From assembly GCF_002863865.1 (NCBI RefSeq), contig NZ_CP022684.1, forward strand, positions 2,199,501 to 2,263,500: DNA of 64,000 nt, given 5' to 3'. Under the pieces are notes generated by a model. It was not told where the DNA came from. It did no database searches and saw only the letters and a program-made list of their open reading frames with translations. Shown here one piece after another: positions 7,014 through 16,415 of this stretch (the first letter of the stretch is position 1; each line of letters starts with the position of its first letter). The stretch is from Ketobacter alkanivorans (GTDB taxonomy: Bacteria > Pseudomonadota > Gammaproteobacteria > Pseudomonadales > Ketobacteraceae). Both the position numbers and the translations under genes were made by a program.

Positions 7014-9461
7014 ATGCAAGAACAGCAGCTACAACACACACAGAAAATCCTCATCGTTGAAGATGAAAGCATCGTAGCATTGGATCTATCCCGCCGCCTC
7101 ACGAACTTAGGTTACACCGTAACAGGAATGGCCCCCTCCGGGAAACGCGCTCTGGAGTTGGTAAAAACAACCAGCCCAAATATCATCTTGATGGATATAC
7201 ACATAAAAGGTAATCAGGATGGAATTGAGGTCGCCAACCAAATCAATCAACTCTATCAAATCCCTATCATATTCCTGACTGCATACTCAGAAGATACAAC
7301 CTTGACCCGAGCCAGCGAGACCCGACCTTACGGTTACATCCTAAAGCCCTTTTCCGAGCGGGAGCTGCATGTTGCCATCCAAATCGCACTAGAGCGACAT
7401 GGCGCAGATCTGAAACTGAAAAAGCAGGAGACCCACCTGAAGCTGGCATTGGATGCCGCCAACCTTGGCACCTGGGAAATGGAAACCGCTAGTGCACCAA
7501 TTATTATGGGCTACTCTCCTTCTGGCGACCTGACACCACTAACTGACTGGGAGGGTCTATTCAATTACATCTGCCCACAGGACAAACCTAAAATACAACT
7601 GGCTTTGGATCAATTACGCACATCAAATGAAGTGGAACAAAATCTGGAGTTTGAAGTTAAACTTCCTGATCAGGGCCATCGCTGGTACAAACTCTTTGGT
7701 AAATCCTTTAATGGGCCAGAAGCCCAACATCGGGTCGTTGGCATACTTCAGGATATTACCGAACATCATCGCGCCGAAGAACAACTTAAACAGGCAGCAA
7801 CTGCCTTCCGTTGTAGCTCAGATGGCATCGTCGTTCTGAATAAGGAACGGCTAGTGGAAAGTGTGAACCATTCATTCTGTCGTATTAGTGGGCTAGAACA
7901 GGACGCATGCATCGGCAAGGAGCTGGATCTGCTATCAACCGATGCCTTGGGTCAGAACTGTGCTGACGATATTTGGACCAGCCTTGATCAAACCGGCAGC
8001 TGGCAAGGCGAGGCCAGCCTTCATCAGCCTAACAGTAAGTTAATTCACACCTTAGTCAATATCGGCAAAGTGCCCGACCTGATTAACAATGAGGCTCAGT
8101 ACGTAGTGGTGATATCCGATGTCACCCCCATGCGCAATGTGCAAAAAAAGCTCTCACACATTGCCTACTTCGACTCACTCACCGGGCTGCCTAATCGGAA
8201 TATGTTCAGAGATCGACTGGAGATGTGTTTGGCAAAAGCCAGACGTAACCACTCCCAGTTTGGTGTTTTATTCCTGGATCTGGACCACTTCAAACAGGTC
8301 AACGATACACTAGGCCACCAGATGGGTGACAAGCTTTTGATTTCAGTTGCATTACGACTGCGAGCAGAGCTAAGAACATCCGACACACTTTGCCGTATCG
8401 GAGGAGATGAGTTTATCGTTATTTCTGATGCCATTGACTCCGTTAAAGATCTGGAAAACCTGTCGGAAAAAATTCTACAGATTTTCAGAAAGCCGATTCA
8501 GCTGGGCAACGTTGAAGTGATACCCGGTGTCAGCATAGGGATATGCATTTATCCTGACCACACACAAGATCTGGATGAAATGATCAAAATGGCAGACACT
8601 GCCATGTACGCAGCAAAATCACAGGGCCGCAAGAGTTACGCCGTCTACCAACCCGACATGTCCGAGCATGTAGCCCAGTATTTCACTCGCGACCAAGAGC
8701 TGCGCCAAGCACTTGAGCACGATCAGCTCCGATTGCACTATCAACCACAATACGACAGTCGTTGTGGCGATCTGGTAGGCTTGGAGGCACTTATCCGCTG
8801 GCAACACCCAAATGAAGGCCTGCTCGGCGCTGCAGACATCATTCCTTTTGCGGAATCCAGCGCCTTAATCGTCGATATCGGACGCTGGGTGTTGGATGAA
8901 AGTTTTCGGCAACTACGTGACTGGATCAAGCACGGTTATAAACCGGTTAGACTATCAATCAATATCTCAGCCCGGCAGCTGGAAGACCGAAATTTCGCTC
9001 ACATCGTTGACAGCATAGCAACTCATCATGAAGTACCGTTGAGCCTTATTGAATTGGAAGTAACCGAATCCTGCCTGCAGAACAGTAATGTTGGTGTTCA
9101 CAACCTGAGACGTCTCAAACAGTTAGGTGCCAATATCAGCATTGACGATTTCGGAACCGGCTACTCCTGCATGAGCTCACTTAAAACACTCCCTATTACC
9201 GCACTCAAAATTGATCGTTGTTTCATACAACATATTCAGGATGAAGCGAATGACCGCGCCATTGCCAATGCCATCATTGCACTTTCAAAGCAACTGAATC
9301 TGCGCACCACAGCTGAGGGAGTGGAAACACAAGCCCAAGCAGATCTGTTGCGCCAAGCCGGCTGTGATGAATTCCAGGGGTTTCTTTACAGCAAACCGCT
9401 TGCAGCTGAGCTGATCACTCAATACCTCAAACTCTCCGCCGAGAGCACCGACCCCTTATGA
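7014..9461 (+). CDS. Response regulator with PAS, GGDEF and EAL domains
   Basis: An 815-residue cytoplasmic cyclic di-GMP regulator. Domains in order: receiver (~1-125; ILIVEDES, phosphoacceptor Asp in ILMDIH, Lys in ILKPF), two PAS-like regions (~130-375), GGDEF (~385-545) and EAL (~560-805). The GGDEF motif is intact (RIGGDEF), with an RxxD inhibitory site (RTSD) five residues before it. The EAL motif is intact (LEALIRWQHP), as are the metal-site stretches ELEVTES and DDFGTGYS. Both synthesis and hydrolysis of c-di-GMP are therefore possible. The stop overlaps the next gene, a histidine kinase without its own receiver, which is the likely phosphodonor. A region of 290 bases without genes precedes it. 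Confidence 0.93.
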   Translation: MQEQQLQHTQKILIVEDESIVALDLSRRLTNLGYTVTGMAPSGKRALELVKTTSPNIILMDIHIKGNQDGIEVANQINQLYQIPIIFLTAYSEDTTLTRASETRPYGYILKPFSERELHVAIQIALERHGADLKLKKQETHLKLALDAANLGTWEMETASAPIIMGYSPSGDLTPLTDWEGLFNYICPQDKPKIQLALDQLRTSNEVEQNLEFEVKLPDQGHRWYKLFGKSFNGPEAQHRVVGILQDITEHHRAEEQLKQAATAFRCSSDGIVVLNKERLVESVNHSFCRISGLEQDACIGKELDLLSTDALGQNCADDIWTSLDQTGSWQGEASLHQPNSKLIHTLVNIGKVPDLINNEAQYVVVISDVTPMRNVQKKLSHIAYFDSLTGLPNRNMFRDRLEMCLAKARRNHSQFGVLFLDLDHFKQVNDTLGHQMGDKLLISVALRLRAELRTSDTLCRIGGDEFIVISDAIDSVKDLENLSEKILQIFRKPIQLGNVEVIPGVSIGICIYPDHTQDLDEMIKMADTAMYAAKSQGRKSYAVYQPDMSEHVAQYFTRDQELRQALEHDQLRLHYQPQYDSRCGDLVGLEALIRWQHPNEGLLGAADIIPFAESSALIVDIGRWVLDESFRQLRDWIKHGYKPVRLSINISARQLEDRNFAHIVDSIATHHEVPLSLIELEVTESCLQNSNVGVHNLRRLKQLGANISIDDFGTGYSCMSSLKTLPITALKIDRCFIQHIQDEANDRAIANAIIALSKQLNLRTTAEGVETQAQADLLRQAGCDEFQGFLYSKPLAAELITQYLKLSAESTDPL

Positions 9462-10837
9462 CAACCGATATTGATTTGGCCATAGACAATGATGAAGTCA
9501 TGCGCCTGGTGGTGGAAGCTTCACCTAATGGCATGGTGTTGATCGACTTGCAGGGTCGCATCGTGATGGTTAATACCAGCATCGAAACCATGTTCGGTTA
9601 CAGGCGCGATGAACTCATAAGCCAAGCCATCGAACAATTGGTTCCCGTGCGCTTTCGCAAGCATCACCCCCATATGCGAAAACAATACTTTGCGTTACCG
9701 AAATCCAGAGCCATGGGACAAGGCCGTGAGCTATATGGCCTGCACAAAGATGGCACCGAGTTCCCGGTGGAAATTGGCCTCAACCCCATAACCACGCAAA
9801 ACGGGATTTTAGTTCTGGCCGCCATTGTTGATATAACTGAACGGCAACGCGCTCAGGAAATGATGCGACTGGCAGTGGAAGCTGCCCCCAATGGTATGCT
9901 GCTGACCGATAAAACGGGGCGCATTGTCATGGCAAATTCAATGGCAGAAATGCAGTTCGGTTATACGCGATCTGAATTAGTGGGTCAGGAAATTACCATG
10001 CTGGTTCCACCTCGCTTCCGTGATCACCATCCTGCATTGCGTGAAGACTACTTCAGCCATCCTGTTTCAAGAGCCATGGGCAAAGGGCGAGATCTATTTG
10101 CGTTGCGCAAGGATGGCCAGGAAATTCCAGTGGAAATAGGGCTCAACCCCATAAGCACCGTACAGGGCATGATGATCCTTGCTTCGGTAGTGGATATCAC
10201 CGATCGCAAACAACAGGAGGAAAGGCTCAAATCCGCCCTCAAGGAAAAAGAAGTTATGTTGGCGGAGATTCATCACCGGGTTAAAAACAACCTGCAAATT
10301 ATCGACAGCTTGATCGCGATGCAGCTGGATAACGTCGATGATGAAAAAGCCCGTTTTCTGCTTACCGATAGCCAGAACCGCATTAAGTCCATGGCCGTTA
10401 TCCACCAAACCCTGTATCAATCCCAGGATTTCTCCAATGTGGACATCGCCACGGTTATAACCGGGCTGGTCAACAATCTCTCTCATTCTTACGGTGATTC
10501 AAGCAGATCCGATATTAAGGTCTACGTTGATGCTGAAGCCATAGCTCTGCCAATTGAAAGCAGCATTCCGTTGGGCCTTATTGTCAACGAGCTGGTTTCT
10601 AATGCATTCAAGCACGCCTTTCCTAATAAAAGGCCTGGTGAAATTCGAATTTCATTAAGTCTCACCCCCGAACAAAAGATTAAACTCGAGATCAACGACA
10701 ACGGTATTGGTATGCCAACTCAACGGGATAGCACCGACTCCTTAGGGCTGCGCCTGGTGGAGGCCTTAAGTGATCAACTGGAGGCCACCCTTACTATCCA
10801 TCCCGTTAATCCAACCACGTTCACCATTCTGATATAA
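9458..10837 (+). CDS. PAS-PAS histidine kinase (HisKA_2 type)
   Basis: A 459-residue soluble kinase. Two PAS domains (~12-125 and ~140-250) are clear internal duplicates, sharing EA(S/A)PNGM, SRAMG and PVEIGLNPI segments. They are followed by a HisKA_2 dimerisation domain with the phosphoacceptor in LAEIHHRVKNNLQ (~residue 270) and an ATPase domain (NELVSNAFKHAF, NDNGIGMP). No membrane segments or receiver are present. The ATG overlaps the stop of the GGDEF-EAL response regulator by four bases, so the two form one signalling unit. The sensed signal is unknown; no heme or flavin signature is visible in the PAS domains. Confidence 0.92.
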   Translation: MTTDIDLAIDNDEVMRLVVEASPNGMVLIDLQGRIVMVNTSIETMFGYRRDELISQAIEQLVPVRFRKHHPHMRKQYFALPKSRAMGQGRELYGLHKDGTEFPVEIGLNPITTQNGILVLAAIVDITERQRAQEMMRLAVEAAPNGMLLTDKTGRIVMANSMAEMQFGYTRSELVGQEITMLVPPRFRDHHPALREDYFSHPVSRAMGKGRDLFALRKDGQEIPVEIGLNPISTVQGMMILASVVDITDRKQQEERLKSALKEKEVMLAEIHHRVKNNLQIIDSLIAMQLDNVDDEKARFLLTDSQNRIKSMAVIHQTLYQSQDFSNVDIATVITGLVNNLSHSYGDSSRSDIKVYVDAEAIALPIESSIPLGLIVNELVSNAFKHAFPNKRPGEIRISLSLTPEQKIKLEINDNGIGMPTQRDSTDSLGLRLVEALSDQLEATLTIHPVNPTTFTILI

Positions 10838-10868
10838 AACTGAATTTGATGTTACCCGCAAAGCTTAG

Positions 10869-11927
10869 CTATTGGTGCCGCGCAATGGATTCCAGAGCAA
10901 TTACCCGCTTTATTTCCTGCTCAGTAAAATGCACCGCACGACGCTCAAGCAATTGATTTTGAATATCACTTTCATCCAGAGCGCTACTTGTCATTAATTC
11001 ATCGCGTTCCACCAGCCAGCTATCCATTCGCATTTGCCACTGGGCACGCACCCTGTCCAGCTCCGCCAGGCGTTTGGCTGCGTCATCCCCGACCAAGCTG
11101 GCACGAATTTGATACAAATCCTCCTCACTACCGGATGCCTGTACTTCAGATGTCAGCTTGCCTAGCTGTATCACCTGCTCTGCCTGCTGCAGTGATTGTC
11201 GTAACCCTTGCGGCAAGTCCGCCTGCAGAAGCGTAATTTGATCCGCTTTTTGACTATCATTCAGAGCCTCGTTCTGCAAAACCGACAGCTGCTCCAACGT
11301 ATATTGATCATAGCGTTCTTCCTCCCCATAGAATGCTTCCGCCACCGTAACACCCAAGTAGGTAACCCGCATGCCTCTGAGCGCTTGCAGTCGCTCAGCC
11401 ATCGTTTCTAAATCTTGATTCGAGCTAGGCGACTGGTCTCGTTCCCACTGGCTCAAAGCATTCAACATCGCGATATAATTCTCCAGCAAAGCCCGTGCTT
11501 CCTCAGCAGCAGGGCCCTCAAGAGTATGATCAATATAAGCGTGTATTCGAGCCAATAACGATGCCAGCGTTTCTTCGCCTAGCCCAGCCAGAAAATAATC
11601 GAAAATTTCGCGTACATCATTATCTACTACCAAGTGACCTCGATTATCTAGCTGCCAGAAAAAGTCCGGGTGGGTGCCGGCAAATGAAGCGGGCAACTGC
11701 TCGAGCCCTGTCTCATATTGATAGTCAACACCCATTTCCCTTAGCTCTGATATAGCATGATGTTCAAGTGTTATTCGGCCCCGCTCAATAAAGGATACAC
11801 CGTCAATAACCTCAGCCTTCGGCTTCTGGTGAAACCCCGAAGCCTGCTGCAACCAGACCACAAACAAACTCACTAACAGAACTGGTAATAGCACCCATAA
11901 CGCAAACTTTCTGGATATGTTTTGCAT
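10869..11927 (-). CDS. lifO: Lipase-specific foldase (Lif/LifO/LipB chaperone)
   Basis: A 352-residue membrane-anchored steric chaperone that folds the secreted lipase in the periplasm before type II export. An N-terminal hydrophobic anchor (~residues 8-28: ALWVLLPVLLVSLFVVWL) is followed by a charged helical domain rich in Q, E and L, as in Lif proteins. The RxxFDY(F/C)L(S/A)xxGE motif is recognisable as VREIFDYFLAGLGEE. I use the ATG at 11927; the frame also opens at a GTG at 11933. It lies 12 bases after its lipase gene on the same strand, the classic lipA-lifO order. Confidence 0.92.
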   Translation of the reverse strand: MQNISRKFALWVLLPVLLVSLFVVWLQQASGFHQKPKAEVIDGVSFIERGRITLEHHAISELREMGVDYQYETGLEQLPASFAGTHPDFFWQLDNRGHLVVDNDVREIFDYFLAGLGEETLASLLARIHAYIDHTLEGPAAEEARALLENYIAMLNALSQWERDQSPSSNQDLETMAERLQALRGMRVTYLGVTVAEAFYGEEERYDQYTLEQLSVLQNEALNDSQKADQITLLQADLPQGLRQSLQQAEQVIQLGKLTSEVQASGSEEDLYQIRASLVGDDAAKRLAELDRVRAQWQMRMDSWLVERDELMTSSALDESDIQNQLLERRAVHFTEQEIKRVIALESIARHQ

Positions 11928-11939
11928 AACCACAACACC

Positions 11940-13181
<1,242 letters not shown>

Positions 13182-13625
13182 TTATCTCGAAGCCTTTAAA
13201 TCCGTCATAGAATCATAGGGAATCATCTCTTTTCGCAAAACATGAGTGTAAATCATCGTAGTGTTGAGATGCTTATGGCTCATTAGTTCCTGGATGGTTC
13301 GGATATCGGTACCGGCTTCCAGTAAGTGGGTAGCGTATGACTGCCTCAAAGTATGGCAGGTTACTAGTTTGTTTGGCTCGACTCGCAACACTGCGCGCCT
13401 GATTGCTTTCTGAAGCGTAGACGCGGAGCAAAGCCAGCGTTTGCTACACCCTGCCTTATCTGTTCTTTTCCCAGCTCTTTAGGGTGCTGCTTTTGATGAT
13501 AGAGAATGTATTGGTGGACCCAACAGGAATAGGTCTTTTCCGTGTTTGCACTGTAGTGGCGGCGCCGAATTTCGTTCCTCAATTGCTCCAGTAACTTGGG
13601 TGGTTGATTAGGGGCCCGTATATTA
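13182..13625 (-). pseudogene. intI: Integron integrase (intI) remnant with internal deletion and frameshift
   Basis: Two pieces of an integron tyrosine recombinase lie in different minus frames. The N-terminal piece (~13625-13440) reads PPKLLEQLRNEIRRRHYSANTEKTYSCWVHQYILYHQ, close to the IntI SAM-like domain start ([25 protein letters not shown] in IntI1). The C-terminal piece (~13430-13182) reads [35 protein letters not shown], then [14 protein letters not shown] with the catalytic HxxR and Tyr region. The central ~200 residues, including the first catalytic Arg and the IntI-specific insert, are missing. The enzyme must be inactive. An open frame continues upstream to 13771 but shows no family resemblance. 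The divergent cassette-like gene at 13893 fits integron architecture. Confidence 0.85.
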
Positions 13626-13817
13626 CCCCATAAGGCTAACTCCTTATTTGCGTGATTAATATATATGGAAATATTGCTCCAATCCAGGATCGGAGTGATG
13701 AGAAAAAGCGGACCAGCGATCCGTATATACGCTAAAATCAGTAAAAAGATGGAATATGATAAGTTGTTCAAAGATTTAATGAAGTGGAATTAATCGAAGT
13801 TAAGATAAATAGTGATA

Positions 13818-13854
13818 TACGGGCCGAAGGGTCCGTACTAACACACTGTTAGCT
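13818..13854. repeat. Paired hairpins with recombination-core-like sequence (possible attI/attC remnant)
   Basis: An 8-base hairpin with a GAAG loop (13818-13837) is followed directly by a 5-base inverted repeat (13838-13852) whose right arm begins GTTAGCT, one base off the GTTRRRY recombination core. It lies between the divergent intI remnant and the first plus-strand gene, where attI or the first cassette junction would be. Position and structure are suggestive; a full attI or attC cannot be defined by eye. Confidence 0.4.
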
Positions 13855-13892
13855 ATCCGCCAATTTCAGCACATCATTTAAAGGAATAATGA

Positions 13893-14387
13893 ATGATTAA
13901 ATTTGAAACATTATGGAAAAATTACCCAGAGGATGATCCTTGTGATGCTAAAAATAGAGACGGGGATAAGCTGTTTGGTAATCAGTGTGCCATTCGATTG
14001 AGCACGGCAATGAAAAAATCTGGAGTAAGTTTTAGTACCTTCCCTAATAAGAGAAAATGCTGGGTACACCCATCAGAAGATCATATTTTAGCTGCTGCAG
14101 AGCTGGCAGATTGGATCGCAAAAGCAAAAATGCCAAATATGCTTATTATTGAAAATGTAACCGGCGACAAGTGGCGCAGTAAAGTTGAGTCAAGAACAGG
14201 TATCATCTGTTTCGAAGATTACTACTTGCGTAGTGATGGTAGTGGCGGTGATCATATAGATTTATGGAATGGCAAGGCTATGACCGGGTTTGGTTCATAC
14301 TTACGGACAAGGTTTAGTATAGTAATTCCGAGCATATGGTCAGACTTAGGAAAATCCAAAAGAATAAGGTTCTTTCCAATATCATGA
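13893..14387 (+). CDS. Tae4-like amidase effector protein
   Basis: A 164-residue protein resembling type VI secretion amidase effector Tae4, an NlpC/P60-like peptidoglycan DD-endopeptidase. The catalytic Cys32 lies in NQCAIRLS, matching the (N/Q)xCAIR(L/M)S motif of Tae4. The catalytic His121 lies in GDHIDLWNG near the end, as in the family, and length is typical (about 160). No signal peptide is present, consistent with delivery by another machine or with folding in the cytosol. No T6SS structural gene is in the window. The gene and the next one overlap (ATGA) and are AT-rich compared with their surroundings, next to an integron integrase remnant, pointing to cassette-borne acquisition. Confidence 0.75.
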   Translation: MIKFETLWKNYPEDDPCDAKNRDGDKLFGNQCAIRLSTAMKKSGVSFSTFPNKRKCWVHPSEDHILAAAELADWIAKAKMPNMLIIENVTGDKWRSKVESRTGIICFEDYYLRSDGSGGDHIDLWNGKAMTGFGSYLRTRFSIVIPSIWSDLGKSKRIRFFPIS

Positions 14388-14599
14388 TTAAGAAGTTAGC
14401 CGTATTTATAGTTGCTTTCTTGGTTGTCAGTTTTCTGTATTTTTCCTTGGTGTATTTAATCGGTCTACTGCTTCAGGAAATGGGAATTGCACTATATGAT
14501 TCTGAGTCTGACCAACAAAGAAATTTTAATGTGGTTTTAGGTGTGTGGTTGGCAGTCTCAGTGGGTGCAGGGGTTTGGCGAATCAAAAAAAATAGCTGA
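14384..14599 (+). CDS. Small two-TM membrane protein, candidate partner or immunity protein of the Tae4-like amidase
   Basis: A 71-residue protein starting at the ATG that overlaps the amidase stop; the frame also opens at 14336 inside the amidase gene, but the overlap start is favoured. Two hydrophobic segments (~residues 5-30 and ~47-64) flank a short acidic loop (YDSESDQQRN). It has no similarity to the periplasmic Tai4 immunity proteins that I can see. Translational coupling to a cell-wall hydrolase suggests a protective or accessory role, but this is inference only. Base composition matches the AT-rich amidase gene. Confidence 0.6.
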   Translation: MIKKLAVFIVAFLVVSFLYFSLVYLIGLLLQEMGIALYDSESDQQRNFNVVLGVWLAVSVGAGVWRIKKNS

Positions 14600-14644
14600 C
14601 AATTTGGTCAAGCGAACCTAAGACCACGGCGTTCTGGTGCTTGA
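14595..14644. repeat. Imperfect inverted repeat after the cassette-like genes (weak attC candidate)
   Basis: GCTGACAATTTGGTCAAGCG resembles the 5' half of an attC site, and TCAAGC (14608-14613) is repeated inverted as GCTTGA (14639-14644). A terminal GTTRRRY core is not found, so this is at best a degraded attC. Confidence 0.25.
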
Positions 14645-14753
14645 ATTCTCCCATTTTCCCCGGACACTTTGAGTAGATATCAAGCATGTCTCTATCACAA
14701 GGTAGAGATATAAAGGCTTTGAGTATAGGATGCTATCAAGATTTAGTCGGGCT

Positions 14754-14792
14754 TAAAGAATAAAGTGACAGTTACTGACATTTTATTCTTTA
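14754..14792. repeat. Perfect 11-base inverted repeat with inner palindrome
   Basis: Arms 14754-14764 and 14782-14792 are exact complements around a 17-base loop that contains a smaller CAGT-T-ACTG palindrome. The right arm is T-rich, so it could act as a terminator for the cassette-like genes or be the end of a lost mobile element. Confidence 0.5.
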
Positions 14793-14874
14793 GCCATCAG
14801 GTTGGTAATAACCCTGAAATTTATATACCCTTTCCAAACCTAAAACACACTAAAACCATATAGCGGAGGAACAC

Positions 14875-15216
14875 ATGGGAACTGTCGTATGTAAAACAAC
14901 CGATATTCCAGTGGGCGGATCGAAAGCGTTTGAAACAGAAGGAGAGAAAGTGCTTGTATTCCATCTGGAAGATGGATTTTATGCAACCCAAGCAAGATGC
15001 ACCCACCTTTTCATGTCATTGGAAAAAGGCAAGGTTATGGAAGGTTGCAATGTACAGTGCCCTTTCCATCGGGCGCAATTTGATATTCGTACGGGCGAAG
15101 TCGCAAAATGGGCTAACTTTCCACCGGGTGTCCAATTGCTTAACGCCGTCCGCAAAGAGAAGGCACTGAAAACATTTCCTGTACAGGTACAGGGTGATGA
15201 CGTGGTAGTGGGCTGA
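14875..15216 (+). CDS. Rieske-type [2Fe-2S] ferredoxin
   Basis: A 113-residue soluble Rieske protein. Cluster ligands are Cys42-x-His44 (RCTHLF) and Cys62-x2-His65 (QCPFHRAQFD) with the usual 17-residue separation. There is no signal peptide, membrane anchor or oxygenase domain, so it is an electron carrier of the bacterial Rieske ferredoxin type (as in biphenyl dioxygenase or nitrite reductase small subunits). No partner oxygenase or reductase is adjacent: it sits alone between the cassette-like genes and the convergent ureF. A GCGGAGG ribosome binding site precedes the ATG. Confidence 0.88.
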   Translation: MGTVVCKTTDIPVGGSKAFETEGEKVLVFHLEDGFYATQARCTHLFMSLEKGKVMEGCNVQCPFHRAQFDIRTGEVAKWANFPPGVQLLNAVRKEKALKTFPVQVQGDDVVVG

Positions 15217-15230
15217 TCCGGCTAGCAGCT

Positions 15231-15244
15231 CGCTCCTAGGAGCG
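15231..15244. repeat. 14-base perfect palindrome at the ureF stop codon
   Basis: CGCTCCTAGGAGCG spans the end of ureF between two convergent genes. It has no T run, so it is a weak terminator candidate at best. Confidence 0.4.
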
Positions 15245-15910
15245 GAACAAACGACTGTACTGGTGTTCGTGCTGCATGCTGGCCAACACCACACCAGGCA
15301 GCGATTGCCCTATATCGTCATCCTGAATTTGAGCCGATTGTGCTAACAGATCTGGAATCAATTCTGCCAGCACGTGAAATATTCTCTGGCCTGCCGTCTG
15401 CCCCATGGGAAAGGTCTTTAACGCGGCGGCAATCTGATTTTCCAGCCAGCTCCATATCAGCCCCGTACAGGCGGCCTCTTGCGGGATATGTTTTTCCGCA
15501 GCGGCCATACTAAATGCAGTAAGGTAGCTGGTTTCTTTATGCTGCCATTTCTCGGCCTTACTATAACCAAGATCCCGTGTAAGCCGCATTAACGCCGTCC
15601 CCATCTGAGTATCCTCTTGATACAGCTCTCGGGTTTCCCGCAGCGCCAGGGAATAGCGATTCCAATATTCTACTTGCGTCATGTTTTCGCTTTGCCATGC
15701 CCCGTATAGTTTTCTTAATAAGGGCCACTCCTGACAGACAAAACTGATTTTTACGATGCCACTTAACCACTCTTCAAAATCCGCCTCACCTTTTAACCAA
15801 CCCTGGTCAATGGCGCTCTCTGTTCCTTGAGACCAGGAAAAGCCGCCGATAGGTAGGGATGGACTGGTGAGCTGCAGCAACTGCACCAGTTGCAGCTGAT
15901 CAATGTTCAT
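15236..15910 (-). CDS. ureF: UreF, urease accessory protein
   Basis: A 224-residue all-helical accessory protein that acts with UreD and UreG in nickel and carbamate insertion into urease. The family start LLQLTSPSLPIGGFSWSQGTE is near residue 10, and the YS(R/K)LFRS C-terminus is present. The frame extends to 16000, but the ATG at 15910 (MNIDQLQLVQ) overlaps the ureE stop by 11 bases and gives the normal length. It is the last gene of ureDABCEF in this block; ureG, which normally follows, is 10 kb away at 4573-5181. Confidence 0.95.
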   Translation of the reverse strand: MNIDQLQLVQLLQLTSPSLPIGGFSWSQGTESAIDQGWLKGEADFEEWLSGIVKISFVCQEWPLLRKLYGAWQSENMTQVEYWNRYSLALRETRELYQEDTQMGTALMRLTRDLGYSKAEKWQHKETSYLTAFSMAAAEKHIPQEAACTGLIWSWLENQIAAALKTFPMGQTAGQRIFHVLAELIPDLLAQSAQIQDDDIGQSLPGVVLASMQHEHQYSRLFRS

Positions 15911-16382
15911 GGTGATGGCCATGCTCGTGACTATGTGAATGACTATGCGCATGACCACCGGAGTATGCGCCATCTTCCGGTTCAAAAGGTGCCAATTCAA
16001 CCATCACATCAAGCCCCAAGCCAATGACCATGTCATCCAGCACGTGGTCGTGCTGATAACGTAGCCACCCCTCTCCAATTTGCAGGGGAACATGACGATT
16101 ACCCAAGTGGTAGGCAGCCCGCATAACTTTATAAAGATCATCATTAGATACTGTACTGACGGTCTCATTGGCGGCTTTCACTTCAATGAGACGACCGCTT
16201 TCATCCAGTAATCTAGTGCCATCCCGCAATATATGTCCGCGCGGCAAAATAAACCCGAGGGGCTCGCCGCTTTCCGCTACCGTCTTCAAACGGCTCTTCT
16301 TGCGCTCATCAAACGGCAAGCGCACCGTCAGCTGAGGCTGGGCCTCTGGCACATGAGCGGCAAATTCCGTAACTTTGATCAT
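15900..16382 (-). CDS. ureE: UreE, urease nickel metallochaperone
   Basis: A 160-residue nickel-binding chaperone. It has the peptide-binding N-terminal domain and the metal-binding C-terminal domain (NRHVPLQ and HDHVLDDMVIGLG), plus a histidine-rich tail (GHAHSHSHSHEHGHHHEH) for nickel storage. It overlaps ureF by 11 bases and follows ureC closely, consistent with one transcript. Length and order are standard for proteobacteria. Confidence 0.96.
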   Translation of the reverse strand: MIKVTEFAAHVPEAQPQLTVRLPFDERKKSRLKTVAESGEPLGFILPRGHILRDGTRLLDESGRLIEVKAANETVSTVSNDDLYKVMRAAYHLGNRHVPLQIGEGWLRYQHDHVLDDMVIGLGLDVMVELAPFEPEDGAYSGGHAHSHSHSHEHGHHHEH

Positions 16383-16415
16383 GCTGTCACTTTCTCTGTT
16401 GCATAAAAGACTGTA

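Noticed and set aside
13626..13771. Upstream extension of the integrase N-terminal frame
   Set aside because: The residues show no IntI resemblance and the stretch is AT-rich noncoding in appearance; it probably belongs to the attI/promoter side.
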